The notes beneath the pieces were generated by a model. The model worked only from the letters and a program-made list of their open reading frames with translations, searched no databases and was not told the DNA's origin. Below, piece after piece: positions 1 through 12,300 of a DNA stretch of 64,000 nt (its first letter is position 1; each line of letters starts with the position of its first letter). Made by a program: the position numbers and the translations under genes. This DNA comes from Enoplolaimus lenunculus (Eukaryota > Nematoda > Enoplea > Enoplida > Thoracostomopsidae), in the NCBI GenBank assembly GCA_030248215.1, contig JASANG010002434.1:1-64000 (forward strand), given 5' to 3'.

Positions 1-1887
1 AGACTTTTCGTCATTGCTAACAACATGATTGAAAGCTTAAACTGTTATAGTTTTCTTTATTTCTTGCTGGACGAGAAACATAACCAAAAGGAGCCATGGG
101 TCTCAAAAATATTTTAGAAAAATCTTTTTGACCCTCCTTAAAAATGCGTTCAGTTTGCAAGTTTTGTGTGAAAGCCGCAGATGCCGCTCCTAAAATTTAC
201 TTGCGCTCCGTATTAACGTAGTAAATGAAGCTATGAATCTGTCGCTGTCTCAAATTTGCTGTTTTATTCAGGTAATAAAATTAGCAAAACGCCAAACTTA
301 ACGATTTAGCAGATTTTGAAAGATAGCAAATCGGTCATTTTTTGATATGTTCAGAAATAAAGCTTGAAATATGATCAAAATTTTGGAAACAAACTTTACT
401 TCTGATGAGCTGGCAACGCTCGCAATGTAAACAGACATTTTGCTTTTATGTCTTGTTTTTCGTCTTTCATATCAAAACTTTCTATACAGTAAAAACTGAT
501 ACATTTTTATGACTTTAAAGCTTTTATATTAATGTTTTAAAATGCGCTTACGCAAGACATATTATGTGTATGTCAATATGTCAGTCACACGGTACGATAC
601 GGCAGCATCCGCATGCAACATTCCTACAAAACAAAAAAATCACATTAGGTAATCCCATTTCTATAAATCACAGTTAAGCTAAGACTTCTGATTCGTTATT
701 TTGCGGTTTCTTTCATTGTAAAATACAAAAAATATGAAATCCCTACATGCATTCGAACCCCATCAAAAGTTATCACTGGCGCTAACGAATACTATTTTAT
801 ACCACTGGAATTAACATTTTAACAAATTCATGCGCTGTTAAAACTCGCGTATTAATACTTCATTCGATCTGTATGTGCGCTCAAGGTAAAAGTTTCTATT
901 AACGTGTTCCGACATTGGGATTATAAATTATCTAAAAGACAATGGATCGCAGATCATCGAAAGCGCTTTATCTCACCACACGAGCTGTTTCAAATACAAC
1001 TGCAAACTTTCGCAACTGTGATTTCTGGCTTGTGAGCGTTAAATTTATCAAACATTAACGCGAGTTCTCAACTTCTCACCGTGCACCAAATTTGTAATTT
1101 TTGCTGCTAAACGATTCAGCTTGTGTTTTAAATTTTGTAGCTCACTCACTGGATCTATATCTGTTTCAAACGCTGAAATATCAGATCAGCAGTTAGCGAT
1201 AGGGGTTCAAACTCGCAAGTCCTTCAACTGCCGGATATTAAAATTGGCACATAAGTAGAAATACATCCAATGCGCAAATTGCGCAATTCGAACGTCACCA
1301 TCCACTGGTTGGAAAGCTACAAGACCTATTGCTAACGTGTGATTGATGCTGCGCACATTTCAGAATACGGGCCTTTGTTCCAATAGGTTTTAAGTAGATC
1401 TTTTGTTGTTCATATACTTTATTAGGCACTTTATTTCATCTTTAATTAAGCACAACTAATATATCTTCCCGATAGCAATAATAGTGCAACATTATTGAAT
1501 CTGCTAAAGCGCGTATGCGCCCTGTATTACTGATAAGACGGCTTGTCAATTGACTATAATTGTAAACTATCTGCAGTTTTCTCTATTGTTTCTCGCTTCA
1601 TATAGTTATATAGGCTATCAATTTCAGCGTTTTTTAATTTTTGTAGTCAAATCAATTAAGCTTCAATATTTCAAAAGTTTTCTTAATTGTTTAAATCTCT
1701 ATAATATTATCAGCAGAATTTAAGATGTTGTCTTCACAATATCGTATATAAGGCCAGGATATTCTATTTTAAAACGAATTGTATAATTTGTATAACAGCC
1801 ATTCTGCTTCTTTTGAATTTTAGTTTTGCCAGATGTTAAACCTAAATGCGAATAGTATTGTAAACAACTAATGTATGAAACACAGAC
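1..1887. other. No gene recognised
   Basis: AT-rich sequence with short frames only; apart from the hAT-related fragment at 945-1010 nothing is recognised. 2024-2435 and 2600-2765 are likewise empty. Confidence 0.6.
945..1010. repeat. Fragment related to the hAT element at 2787-4312
   Basis: GATCATC..CGCTTTATCTCAC..CACGA, then TACAA.TGCAA, is shared with 4049-4106 near that element's right end. Confidence 0.5.
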
Positions 1888-2023
1888 AACTCAGTAATAT
1901 AAGCATATTCCTAAACCTAAGCTTAAGCCTAAGCATAAGTAAAAAAGAGCGAAAAACTCAAGCTTGCTTTATTCCAAGCCCACAGAAAAACGTTCCGCCT
2001 CTGTTCTTTATATGGCCCATTGT
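1888..2023 (+). mobile_element. TTAGGC-rich hAT MITE, partial copy
   Basis: Contains AAGCATATTCCTAAACC, hexamer-like CCTAAG repeats and the terminal ACGTTCCGCC..TATATGGCCC of the family. The left TIR is missing. Confidence 0.65.
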
Positions 2024-2435
2024 AACTATGCGGAAAACGACGAGGGAATAAAAAATTTTATTTAGGCGTCCGAAAGAAACGCAATAGCCTACCCAAAACG
2101 AAACGTTATCAAAATTTCGGTGTTTATCGCTTTGGCAAACAATCCTATAAAATCAAAATAGATGCAGAGTGATTTAAAAAACTTCACGAGCACATCGAGG
2201 ACAAACCAGAGCACCTTTTTGCATTAAACGATTTAAATTGTTTCACAAAATTTTAGTTTGGATCGGGATTTAGGAGTGTCACGCCAGTTCTACATATTTC
2301 TAGTATTGACCACTCCCACCCAGGCATTCCTGATTTTACGTGTACGATACAGGATCATTTTAGCATCCACTAACCTTTTTTGCTGAAAGCATTGTTTATT
2401 TGTTTTGCTGCAAACATTCATATAACAATATGTGA

Positions 2436-2599
2436 CAGATTTTCCGAAATTAACCTTATTGTGTAAGTCAATGTCATGTGACATTCACATTTTGTCTACA
2501 TTACCGCTATTCAGATCGCAAAATTTTATGTTGATTTCGAATCAACTTGGACAAAACGTATTCCAAGCTGCTCCAGTTATAACGTGAACCCCGCATAAC
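2436..2599. mobile_element. Partial copy of the TTA-flanked Harbinger-type MITE
   Basis: Shares ATGTCATGTGACATTCACAT, AATTTTATGTTGA and the end CCAGTTATAACGTGAACCCC; only one terminus is present. Confidence 0.7.
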
Positions 2600-3548
2600 G
2601 CCCTACGTCGTGTCATTTGGCCCATAATACGTGGAGTAGTTTTGAACAGCAACTACAGAATTGACACGCTGTTCAAAGACAAATAACTTATTTGTAAACG
2701 TTTCGCTAATTAACATATCCTCGTTGTATGGCTATATATAGTAGAAGCTACAATATAGAGTGTTAACAGTTTCGGCCAATGTAAAATAGTGTTGTGCGAT
2801 TACCACTTTTTCTACTGGCCGGCAGGCCGGCGGCCAGTAGGACGTTTAACCGGACGGCCGGACATTGGCCGCAGGCCAGCCAATATTCAAGTTTAAATTT
2901 TACAAATTAGCAAGCATTTTTACACTGACCGTGAAAGCAACAGTAAAAACTCATGTTCCTACATTTTTGCAACTTCAAAGCATATATTTTTACTAGAAAA
3001 TAAAGTGCATCAAAGTCCATGTACTTAGGAATGTATAAAATGCAGTAAGTTTGAATCGCATTTGCATTGAGATATTTTTGGCGTATATTAGTACTTAATA
3101 TTATATATTTGTGCGAGTTTCTATCGGTTTCAGCCCCTGTTTGCGAGTTTCTATCGGTTTCAGCCCCTGATATGTGCAGAAACTAATCACGTGAAAGTGA
3201 TAGCCTATCGCGGTCAACATTTTTGTATAGTTTTCCACTTTTACTATAGCAATATGACTGTCAATTTGAATTTAATCGAATCGTATAATTTCGAAATTAG
3301 TTAGCAAAATTTACACTACTCTAAACGTTTGTACCCACCTGATTGTTAATAGATGTATTGAAAACGCGAAACATCTTTTTTCAAATTCTTGATGAAAGCG
3401 GTTCAACGAGAAAGACCAAAAGTATGACTTTAATATAAACTTTCGAAATCGGCTGCTGACATAGCGGAGTTGTCCAATCTGAAACGTTGCGAATATGTTT
3501 CTGTTGCAGATTATACATGTTCAGCAGGATTTAGGGAATTTCTAAAAC

Positions 3549-3786
3549 ACTGTAAATTCCAGTGAGTTAATTTTATTGAATCATTCCGTTTGAATTAGGG
3601 CTATCAGAACTCATAATTCCTAGCTGCGCTGATTCAAATCATTCTAATTCAATTAATCAAGTCCACAAAATCACCTCAACGCAGAGTAAGAATCAACTCC
3701 ACTTAGAATGAGTTAAAGTTTACTGATATTTGAGAAATCACTAACGGTTCGCCTGAGTTGATTAATTAACTCATTGGATTTTACAA
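3549..3786. mobile_element. Small foldback MITE inside the hAT element
   Basis: ACTGTAAATTCCAGTGAGTT at the left is mirrored by AACTCATTGGATTTTACAAT at the right. A partial relative ending in the same arm lies near 17877-17945. This is the third level of the nest. Confidence 0.6.
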
Positions 3787-3924
3787 TGCCTTTTGCTACT
3801 AATTAAGCTTAACAATAAAACTTTATTCCAACTTGTTTCTGCACTTTTCAAATTTCTTTCTGTTGCAGTTTAGAAACATACTCTTTTTTCATGTCCCTTT
3901 AGGGGGACTTTAACTTCTAGTTCC

Positions 3925-3963
<39 letters not shown>

Positions 3964-3982
3964 TACTATTATTATTATTATC
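3925..3982. repeat. (ATT)n microsatellite
   Basis: About 19 trinucleotide units, interrupted once by ACT. Confidence 0.95.
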
Positions 3983-4424
3983 AAAAATATTTATACGTTG
4001 GAATTCTAGTAAAAATTTCAGTTTATTTTGGAAAAAAGCAATGAAATCCAGATCATCTGAATCGCTTTATCTCACTACACGAACCGTTTAAAGTACAATT
4101 GCAACCAAAGTGGTTTCAACTAGGAATTCAATCTTACCATTGACCATAATGATAGTAGGCAACATTTCATATTTCAGCTGAAAATTTTCGAAATCGAAAT
4201 CTAAATATTAATAAAGAAATTAAATTAATAATGTTACAATGTTTTAGCTTTTTCTGCGATAAGCAATTACTGGTTGGCCGACCGGTCAGTTCCTGGCCGG
4301 TGCACAACACTAATGTTAAGAACAAGGGCGGAACAATAGTATAAGCATATTCCTAAGCCTAAGCCTAAGCCTAGGCGTAAGCATAATAATAAGTTTATAC
4401 CTAAGCCTAAACCTGAGCCTAATA

Positions 4425-5168
4425 CATCCTCCGCAATAAAATGTGTACAGGGCGTGGAAAGTGAAAAATCAATTCCAGAACGTCATCGGATTTCAATTTT
4501 ATTTTAAGGTCGCATTGGAATACAACTTTGAGAAATACGATATTTTAGTAATGATGAGAAAATAAATTTTGCTATTTTAAAACCAATACCATACATGGCA
4601 TTGCAATCAATTTTCGATGCCGTTAATGGAATTGAATTTAATTGTTTGAGCAATGTTGAGATGACAGTAAAATTTTCTTTGAATTAATTGCAGATAGAGA
4701 AATGCACCTAAAATAAATGTCACTTGTGGAATTGACAATTTTGTATTTTTCATATTAGCCTATACGAATTTCGCTGAATTAAAATTTTCGTGCAGTGGAG
4801 TTGAATTTCGAGGAGGTAGCATATTAATCAATGGTCGCTAAATTAAAATTCTGAAAACGATATAGAGTGATGGACTGCGATTTTATTTCTTTGAGGTCGA
4901 CCGTGGAATCGAATTTTATTTTAGAAGTCGATGATGGACTGCGATTTTACTATTCGGAGGTCACCTTTGGAATTGAGGTAAAACAAAAAATAGCGCAAAT
5001 ATAGACCAATATAGTGATTGGGTATTGATTTTAAATTTTCGAATTGCATTCATTACAGGAGATAAATAAAATTCGAGTCACTTGCGGAAATTATTTTAAT
5101 CAAAATGTACTGTCCATAAATGAATTTTTCGCTTTCCACGCCCTGTGTAAATTTTATTGTGGAGGATG
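4425..5168. mobile_element. TA-flanked inverted-repeat element (Tc1/mariner-type target)
   Basis: CATCCTCCGCAATAAAAT and its near-perfect inverse at 5121-5168 form a TIR of about 45 bp, flanked by TA on both sides (4423-4424, 5169-5170). The 744-bp interior has no transposase frame but repeats a degenerate unit of the kind GATGGACTGCGATTTTA with GAGGTCG. Inserted in the TTAGGC-rich MITE. Confidence 0.75.
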
Positions 5169-5435
5169 TATAAGCAAACACATTAGTCTAAAACTTAAGT
5201 TTATTCTATTCCAGTCTCACAGAAAAACGATCCACTCGTGATCTAAATATCGGCCACAGTCTCTTAGAATTGTAATTTTTACATCTTTCGATTATGTGGA
5301 CACATGCAGAAAGAATAAAATTTTCCTCCTAGATTTCAAACTTAGAAATTTTATAGCATTGCCTAGCGCTAATATAATATAGTATTAACCGAAGATTTTT
5401 AAAAAACTAGCTATGTAATTTATGAATATCATTAA

Positions 5436-8400
5436 ATGATGCGGTGTGGTGTGTTGCACGGAACACTCAAATTTGTCCCGTTGGCGTTTGTAACTCTTGT
5501 GATAATTGCGCTATTTTGCAATAATCATTTTTATTATAATGTTATTAAAGCTGATGTGCCTTGTTATCAGCCGAAAGCTCATTTGCGTAACGTACTGCAA
5601 CTGTTAGATGTTGTTGATAGATTGTTAACGCAGTTCAATGTAACACATTGGATCAACTACGGCACACTGCTTGGAGCAGTTAAAAGAAATGGTAGTGTAT
5701 AGGGGGAATTTCTAAAAGTTCCCGAGGGCACAGAGCGCTCAGTAAGAATAAAAACATTGTTAGCAATTAGTTAGTTGAATGGAGCGCTTCTTAGGAAAAA
5801 TTTTCTCTGTAAGCTTAACGTACATAATTTTTCTCAGGCGTAAGTTTCTAAGTTGCTGACAATCGAGCTTAAAATTTTATGATTCTATGATTTTAGCGTT
5901 GCATTCAGTTGCAATATTCGTCTGGCCCATGTTCCTTTTAAGCGCACCCGATAATGCAAGGTTATACTTATGAATGTACTTTCAGAACTTAATTAGGTAC
6001 GCTTTAAAGTTTCGGCCAATGTACAGCACAGGGACTTCCAGTTTTCCACAGTGGAAAATTTATAACCAGGAGTGCAGCGCAGCCACTTCTTTATGACGGC
6101 CAATCTTTCCGCTGTTTTGGTAGGAAAATTACGAAAATTTTAATGCCTAGATTTTACCCTGGGTTGGTAGGGAAAATCTAAAGCATAGGTTTTGGTTGGA
6201 AAACGGGAAAAGTGGAAAATTCTAATGCCTAGATTTTTACCCTGGAATGGTCGGGAAAATCTGAAACATAGGTTTTGGTTGGAAAACGGGAAAAGTGGAA
6301 ATTTCTAATGCTTAGATTTTTACCATGAGTTGGTAGGAAAAATCCGAAGCATAGGTTTTGGATGAAAAACGGGAAAAGTGGAAAATTGAAATACCTAGAT
6401 GTTTTCTTGGTTTTAAGAGATATATCTGAAGCAAGGGTTTTGGTTGGAAAACGGGAAAAGTGGAAAATTGAAATACCTAGATTTTACCCTGGGTTGGTAG
6501 GGAAAATCTGAAGCATATGTTTTGGTTGGAAAATGGGAAAAGTGGAAAATTTTAATGCCTAGATTTTACCCTGGGTTGGTAGGGAAAATCTGGAGCATAG
6601 GTTTTGGTTGGAAAACGGGAATAGGGAAAAAGTCTAATGCCCAGATTTTTTACCTTGGGTTGGTAGGGAAAATCTGAAGCATAGGTTTTGGTTGAAAAAA
6701 AAGAAAAGTGGAAAATTTTAATGCCTAGATTTTACCCTTAGTTGGTAGGGAAAATCTGAAGCATTGGTTTTGGTTGGAAAACGGGAAAAGTGGAAAATTT
6801 CAATGCCTAGATTTTACCCTGGGTTGGTAGGGAAAATCTGAAGCATATTTGTGGTTTGAAAACGGGAAAAGTGGAAAACTCTAATGCCTAGATTTTTACC
6901 CTGGGATGGTAGGGAAAATCTGAAACATATGTTTTGGTTGGAAAATGGGAAAAGTGGAAAATTTTAACGCCTAGATTTTACCCTTAGTTGGTATGGAAAA
7001 TCTGAAGCATAGGTTTTGGTTGGAAAACGGGAAAAGTGGAAAATTTTAATGCCTAGATTTTACCCTGCGTTGGTAGGGAAAATCTGAAACATAGGTTTTG
7101 GTTGGAAAACGGGAAAAGTGGAAATTTCTAATGCTTAGATTTTTACCCTGAGTTGGTGGGAAAAATCCGAAGCATAGGTTTTGGATGAAAAACGAGAAAA
7201 GTGGAAAATTGAAATACCTAGATTTTACCCTGGGTTGGTAGGGAAAATCTGAAGCATATGTTTTGGTTGGAAAACGGGAAAAGTGGAAAATTGAAATACC
7301 TAGATTTTACCCTGGGTTGGTAGGGAAAATCTGAAGCATATGTTTTGGTTGGAAAATGGGAAAAGTGGAAAATTTTAATGCCTAGATTTTACCCTGGGTT
7401 GGTAGGGAAAATCTGGAGCATACGTTTTGGTTGGAAAACGGGAATAGGGAAAAAGTCTAATGCCCAGATTTTTTACCTTGGGTTGGTAGGGAAAATCTGA
7501 AGCATAGGTTTTGGTTGAAAAACAAGAAAGTGGAAAATTTTAATGCCTAGATTTTACCCTTAGTTGGTAGGGAAAATCTGAAGCATTGGTTTTGGTTGGA
7601 AAACGGGAAAAGTGGAAAATTTCAATGCCTAGATTTTACCCTGGGTTGGTAGGGAAAATCTGAAGCATATTTGTGGTTTGAAAACGGGAAAAGTGGAAAA
7701 CTCTAATGCCTAGATTTTTACCCTGGGATGGTAGGGAAAATCTGAAACATATGTTTTGGTTGGAAAATGGGAAAAGTGGAAAATTTTAACGCCTAGATTT
7801 TACCCTGGGTTGATAGGGAAGCTCTGGAGCATAGGTTTTGGTTGTAAAACGGAAAAAGTGGAAAATTTTAATGCCTAGATTTTACCCTTAGTTGGTATGG
7901 AAAATCTGAAGCATAGGTTTTGGTTGGAAAACGGGAAAAGTGGAAAATTTTAATGCCTAGATTTTACCCTGCGTTGGTAGGGAAAATCTGACGCATAGGT
8001 TTTGGTTGAAAAACGGGAAAGGTGGAAAATCATAACGCTTAGATTTTACTCCTACCGCACCCCTCTTATTACCCCCTCTTATTCGGGTCCCTACAGTACA
8101 CGACCCCATACAAACATTTACAATGTGGCAGAAAAAATATTTAAAAGTAAGTCTATCAGTTCGACGGTATATACTAGGTATAATACGAACGATGGTATAA
8201 ATTTATTGAAGTTTTTAAAACATAATATTTGGCAAGTTAAACTACCGGAGCCGAATGTCGATTTTGTGCCGGAGCCGGATATCCGGTCGCACACTGGTGT
8301 ACATATATATTTATATGTATATATATGTGCGTAATTTTAATTTTAGGTATCATCCCGTGGGACCACGACGGCGACATAGCATATATTTACAGTGATATTC

Positions 8401-8942
8401 GACGATTCGAACAAATGCTCAATTCAAGTCAATTTCAACTGCAACACATTGCGCGACTCTGGAATGATTCCGACGCGGAGTATAAAGTGAAACTTGAACG
8501 CAACGGTGCTTATATTGATATACATCCGTTCGAATTTTACAAAAATGTGCATAATCTGCCGAAACCTTTGATGTATACCGGCTCAGCGGCCCAATCTGGT
8601 TTTCAAAACAGTGCTCAATCCATTGCAGCGCCTCCAGAGTACCGGAAACGTCGTCTCGAATCTGGCCCTCAGAATCCTATGGACATAGTTCGACTAGAAG
8701 GTCCCAAAGATCTTGGGCACGTCTTATTTGGATGCAGCACGCACTTAGATTATTCAGATATCTTTCCTATTAAACACTGTAATTTCTCAAAATATCGGCT
8801 TGCATGTCCTAATAAACCGAAAGTAGTCGTCGACAAGTTGTACTGTTATTCGGCGTGGTTAAATTTAAATATTCCGTACAAATTAAGCTGTTATTTTACG
8901 CCAAAGGGAATTCGCGAGATTACTGGCAAAGGAGATGTGTGA
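5436..8942 (+). CDS. LicD/FKRP-like phosphotransferase, two exons
   Basis: Exons 5436-5691 and 8347-8942 are joined in phase 1 (donor ATG|GTAGTG, acceptor TTTTAG|GT), giving about 283 residues. Residues about 12-28 are a hydrophobic segment with no cleavage signal, suggesting a type II Golgi/ER membrane protein. The luminal part has YGTLLGAVKRNG followed across the splice by IIPWDHDGDIAY, which matches the LicD/fukutin-related core (GTLLGA, then IIPWDxDxD). The acidic cluster D91, D93, D95 would bind metal, and YIDIHPFEFY corresponds to the later HVDLWPF block. Family members transfer phospho-sugar alcohols or phosphocholine onto glycans; FKRP adds ribitol phosphate to dystroglycan. The substrate here is unknown. 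The protein is shorter than vertebrate FKRP (about 495 residues), lacking its long stem. The start is the ATG pair at 5436/5439; the second has A at -3. The intron is filled by a satellite array. Confidence 0.82.
6014..6111 (+). mobile_element. GGCCAATGTACAGCACAGGG element head before satellite
   Basis: Shares GTTTTCCA..GTGGAAAA, GTGCAGCGCAGCCACT and TATGACGG with 14952-15130, where it exists without the long array. It immediately precedes the satellite. Confidence 0.6.
6112..8049 (+). repeat. 82-bp satellite with about 823-bp higher-order period
   Basis: About 23-24 monomers of roughly 82 bp, each with TTTACCCTGGGTTGGTAGGG, AATCTGAAGCATAGG and GGAAAACGGGAAAAGTGG. Distinctive variants recur together: GGGAATAGGGAAAAAGTC at 6617 and again at 7440, and the GGAAATTTCTAATGCTTAG variant near 6298 and 7122. 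The array has therefore duplicated in blocks of about ten monomers. It fills most of the LicD-like intron. Confidence 0.92.
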
Positions 8943-9061
8943 TGAAAGTTGATGTCTGCAACATCTGTTTTGTCTTGTAATTGATATTTGAACTGATATA
9001 TGTAAATATATAGAAATATTCTATATTTCACCTGTTATATAAAGAATGCTAAAGCAAGCAG

Positions 9062-9160
9062 GCATAGTGCAACTGTTGCGAAAAAACTGGAGGCGAAAAT
9101 AACCGGAGTCGGAGGTCAAACTTTTTTTGCCAGAGCCGGAGCCGGGGGTAAACATTTAAA
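9062..9160. repeat. CCGGAGCCGG-type transposon fragment
   Basis: GCGAAAATAACCGGAGTCGG and GCCAGAGCCGGAGCCGGGGG match a dispersed family also seen at about 8250-8305, 13190-13262, 46320-46369, 58880-58950, 59525-59600, 60265-60345 and 60775-60875. Several copies end near GGTTGCACCCTG or GGTCGCACACT, so it is probably a hAT-like element whose full ends are not resolved here. Confidence 0.5.
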
Positions 9161-9308
9161 CCTTAGCTTACGTAGTTTATATTCAAGAAAGTAAAACTTG
9201 TTCACGTTTTTTTCGGAATGTAAGGCGAATTTTTGAGACGGCTGGAGTCCGTGTCTATTATCAGTTGTTTATCTCTAGTGGTACCTATTTCACAATCATC
9301 CTAAACCC

Positions 9309-12300
9309 TGTAAATTGTTGGGTTTCTGACTTGGGTGGGTACACAAACACATGGATAACTCCGCCTGTGTGAACCTATTTTCGGCAGGGGAGCCGGCTGT
9401 GAGTGTTTTTATTCGAGTCCAACATTCACCAAGTATAACCTCCAACTCAGGTTCACATGGACCAGTAATACTGGTTGTTTATTAACGCAATAACACAAGT
9501 TATACAGTAATGACACAGTAATAGTGATAGTGACGGTCAAGCTACGGTATTATGGGGAACCGAAATAGCTGGGAAAAAGCGGGATTAACTGCCCGAAATT
9601 ATTGGATAAGGCCGAAGCCGAAATTATTGATAGTGCCGCTATCCGCGGACTTTTAACCCAATAGATAATTGAGCGCTAGAGCGCTGATTAAATTGCGATT
9701 AAGTGTTATCGTACGCGATAAACCTGAATGCAATTGGGTTAAAACCATATAGAAAGCCGTTGAACCTGCCGCGCGGGCCTTGCCCTATGGCAGGTTAAGC
9801 GGCTCCGTAATACAACAATTACAAAAACTGTAATACACGCATTTTTATACGCAATTTCAAGTGGTTTGAGCCACACACAAATTCGTTTTTAGACACACAC
9901 GTGTCCGAAGACACTCACAATGTTTTAGATACGGGAAATCAGGGTCCGTAAAGTAGCGTATGTTTTTCTGAACACAGGCCTTTTGGCCAAAATAATTTTT
10001 ATACGGTCTAACAGAGGTTTCTTCGAACCTTCTAGATATAAAGTTTCAAGTCGATGCGATAACTTCTTGGATGGTTATTGGCCGTTAAATCTGCTACTTG
10101 AAAACCAGTAAAAATACGCTTAGAATCGGCTTGAATAGCGGTGTTAAAATACTCCGTAAAATAGTCGCAATTGTGGGGTTAGATGGAAAGGGTGAGGCAG
10201 CCAGGCTGGACTGTGGTGCAGTCCATGCCTGGGTGCCTTCGGCGCGCTAGCCCGAATAATAATTTGAAACCAAGAAAACAACTTAAGTTCGGATTCAAAA
10301 TGAACGATAACAATAATAGGTCTGAGGTTTCTGGGTCATCGACCCTTTTTGCTGTCAATAACAACTTTTACACCAACTGTTCCCGTATAATTTCTCTGCT
10401 TGGTAAACATTACGGCTACTCGTATATACTGCACACCTGTTGTGATATATCAATGTCAGCTAGTCGGTGAAACGCTGTGAAAATAGAATTGTGATTCGTA
10501 ACTGCGATATATAAACAATACTCAGCAACTGTGATATTACGAACAACTGATATTACGAATAACAGACTGTGATATTTGAATTGCCGGCACATTGAAGGTG
10601 CTACCGTAACCAAGCAGTGGGACGGGGGGTTTGTTGGTTGTTGTTGTTGTTATTGCTGTTGTTGTTGTAGGGGGTTTTTAGGAGGCCCGAAGACTCCCAG
10701 GAGCTTGAGGGCCGGGTTTCAGCGCACCGGCGGATATTCCTCGGCGTCGAGGGCGCCGGGGAATATCCGCAACCCCTGGCTTAGCCTGCGATGTCCCTTG
10801 TTGCAGAAAGCGGAAAATAGGGAGGCGCGCTGATGGGTACAGACACGCGGAGCTACGGTAATTTTAGGTTAAAACGGTAGCTTAGGCTGTATTTTGGGCA
10901 AGGGACAGCTAAGCCAGTGGTTGGGGTACACGTAGAAGAAGAAAATAGAGAAAGTAATATAAAGTGACGTAGTACCCGAAATGTAATTGAAAATAAAGTC
11001 TTCGGAATGCGTTGACAAGCACGTAAAGTAATTGAAATAATGGCAAATAAGCGGTTGAATTGAACCATACGTGATAGTAAATTGAAATAACTGTAGAAAA
11101 ACAAGATAGTGGCTGTTGAACACGTAATAAACTGACGTTGAACAAATAATAAGGTTTTTGAAAGTAATTGAAAGTTGCTGGGCAATCATTGGCGTCGAGA
11201 TCCGTTGAACAATGATATACAATGGCAAGTAATTAGTTTTTTGAAATCATAATAACGACGAAAATTAACGCAATTGAGCAGTGATAAAGCAAAATAAGCG
11301 CTAGAGCGCATGAAAATAGTCGTAAATGTTCGAGAAAAGCGGATGAAAGTACGTATTGGATGAAATCCGCCTCACAACCATACAAGTGAAAATTAAATGA
11401 ATGTTCATTTTTGACGTCTGTTGTCATTGAGACGTTGATGTGCTGATGGACATCGAGGACTGCGGTCCTCCTGACGCGGGCGGCGTCCAGGAGGAGCGCG
11501 TTGTTGTGCTGGTTGTTCTTGAATTTGCTGTTGTGCGCGTTGTTGATATTGTTGTTGTACGCGTTGTAGCCGCGGTGGTTGCTGACGTCGCTGTCGCGAT
11601 AGGCTGCGTTGACGGGAAGAGGCCGAGGAGGCGCTGTCTTGACTTGCGGACGCTCTCGCGCGTTCTTGAGCTGCGCGTATTCGTCGTTGCTGTCGGGAAG
11701 CGCGTGCTGCGAGCAGTTCCTTCTCGTCTTCTGTAATGCGGCAATCGCGCAGGCTGACACCTTCGGATAGAATGATGTTTTGAGCCTATTTGCATTTTTG
11801 GCGCAGGTCGTTGACGAGTTGCTCGGCTTGTAGCTTGCGGTCAAAACGTGTAGGTGTTGCCATGACACGCGCTGTTGGTTGTTGTTTGTTGGCGCGACCA
11901 GGCCGGGTCGGGTGGTACGCGTCAACGTTGTAGGCATTGGCCGTTGCTTCGTCGGCGGTGACCAATGTAGTTGTCGATTCGATTGTCTCGGCGACCATTA
12001 GCTCGGTGTTGGCCGAAATTTTGATTGCTGTGTCGCCCATGGTGACGATTGGCACGTCGAATTGACAATCGGACGAAGTTTTGATAGCGGCGCGGGGTAG
12101 TAGGACTGGGGCATCCAAGCTGACCGGCCGCGCAGGCTCAACGATCAATTCGGAGCCATGTGGCATCGTTGACTTTGTTCGGCAACGGACGAAAGAGGCG
12201 CTTTGCGCCGGGATTGTCGTGCTAACGGCCACGCGACAGATTGTTGCGTGCGTCGGTTGGCGGCGTGGACCCGTGTTGACGGGACGTGGTTCGGAGTTTT

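Larger units (their letters stand above)
2787..4312. mobile_element. hAT-type non-autonomous transposon
   Basis: Termini TAGTGTTGTGC and GCACAACACTA form an 11-bp inverted repeat, flanked by an 8-bp duplication ATGTAAAA (2779-2786) / ATGTTAAG (4313-4320), 6 of 8. Subterminal GGCCGG repeats occur at both ends (2818-2880 and 4274-4300). No transposase frame remains in its 1526 bp. It carries a 27-bp tandem duplication near 3115-3170, an inserted foldback element and an ATT microsatellite. Confidence 0.75.
2774..5255 (+). mobile_element. TTAGGC-rich hAT MITE, interrupted by two other elements
   Basis: Left end GGCCAATGTA at 2774 and right end near 5255 are flanked by an 8-bp duplication, ACAGTTTC (2766-2773) and ACAGTCTC (5256-5263), 7 of 8 matching. 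The host MITE is only about 210 bp (2774-2786, 4321-4424, 5171-5255); the rest is a hAT element and a TA-flanked element. Internal CCTAAG hexamers are visible at 4345-4420. Confidence 0.82.
5941..8096. mobile_element. CTGTAGTGACCC-type element split by a satellite-bearing insertion
   Basis: 5941-6013 (GATAATGCAAGGTTATACTT..AAGTTTCG) matches the middle of the fuller copy at 20290-20723, and 8050-8096 (CTTATTCGGGTCCCTACAG) matches its right end. Between them lie a GGCC-start element and the 82-bp satellite. Inferred from word matches read by eye. Confidence 0.55.

Noticed and set aside
8002-8334. Frame running into the second LicD exon from upstream
   Set aside because: It covers the satellite end and two transposon fragments; the conserved IIPWDHD block starts right after a proper acceptor at 8346.
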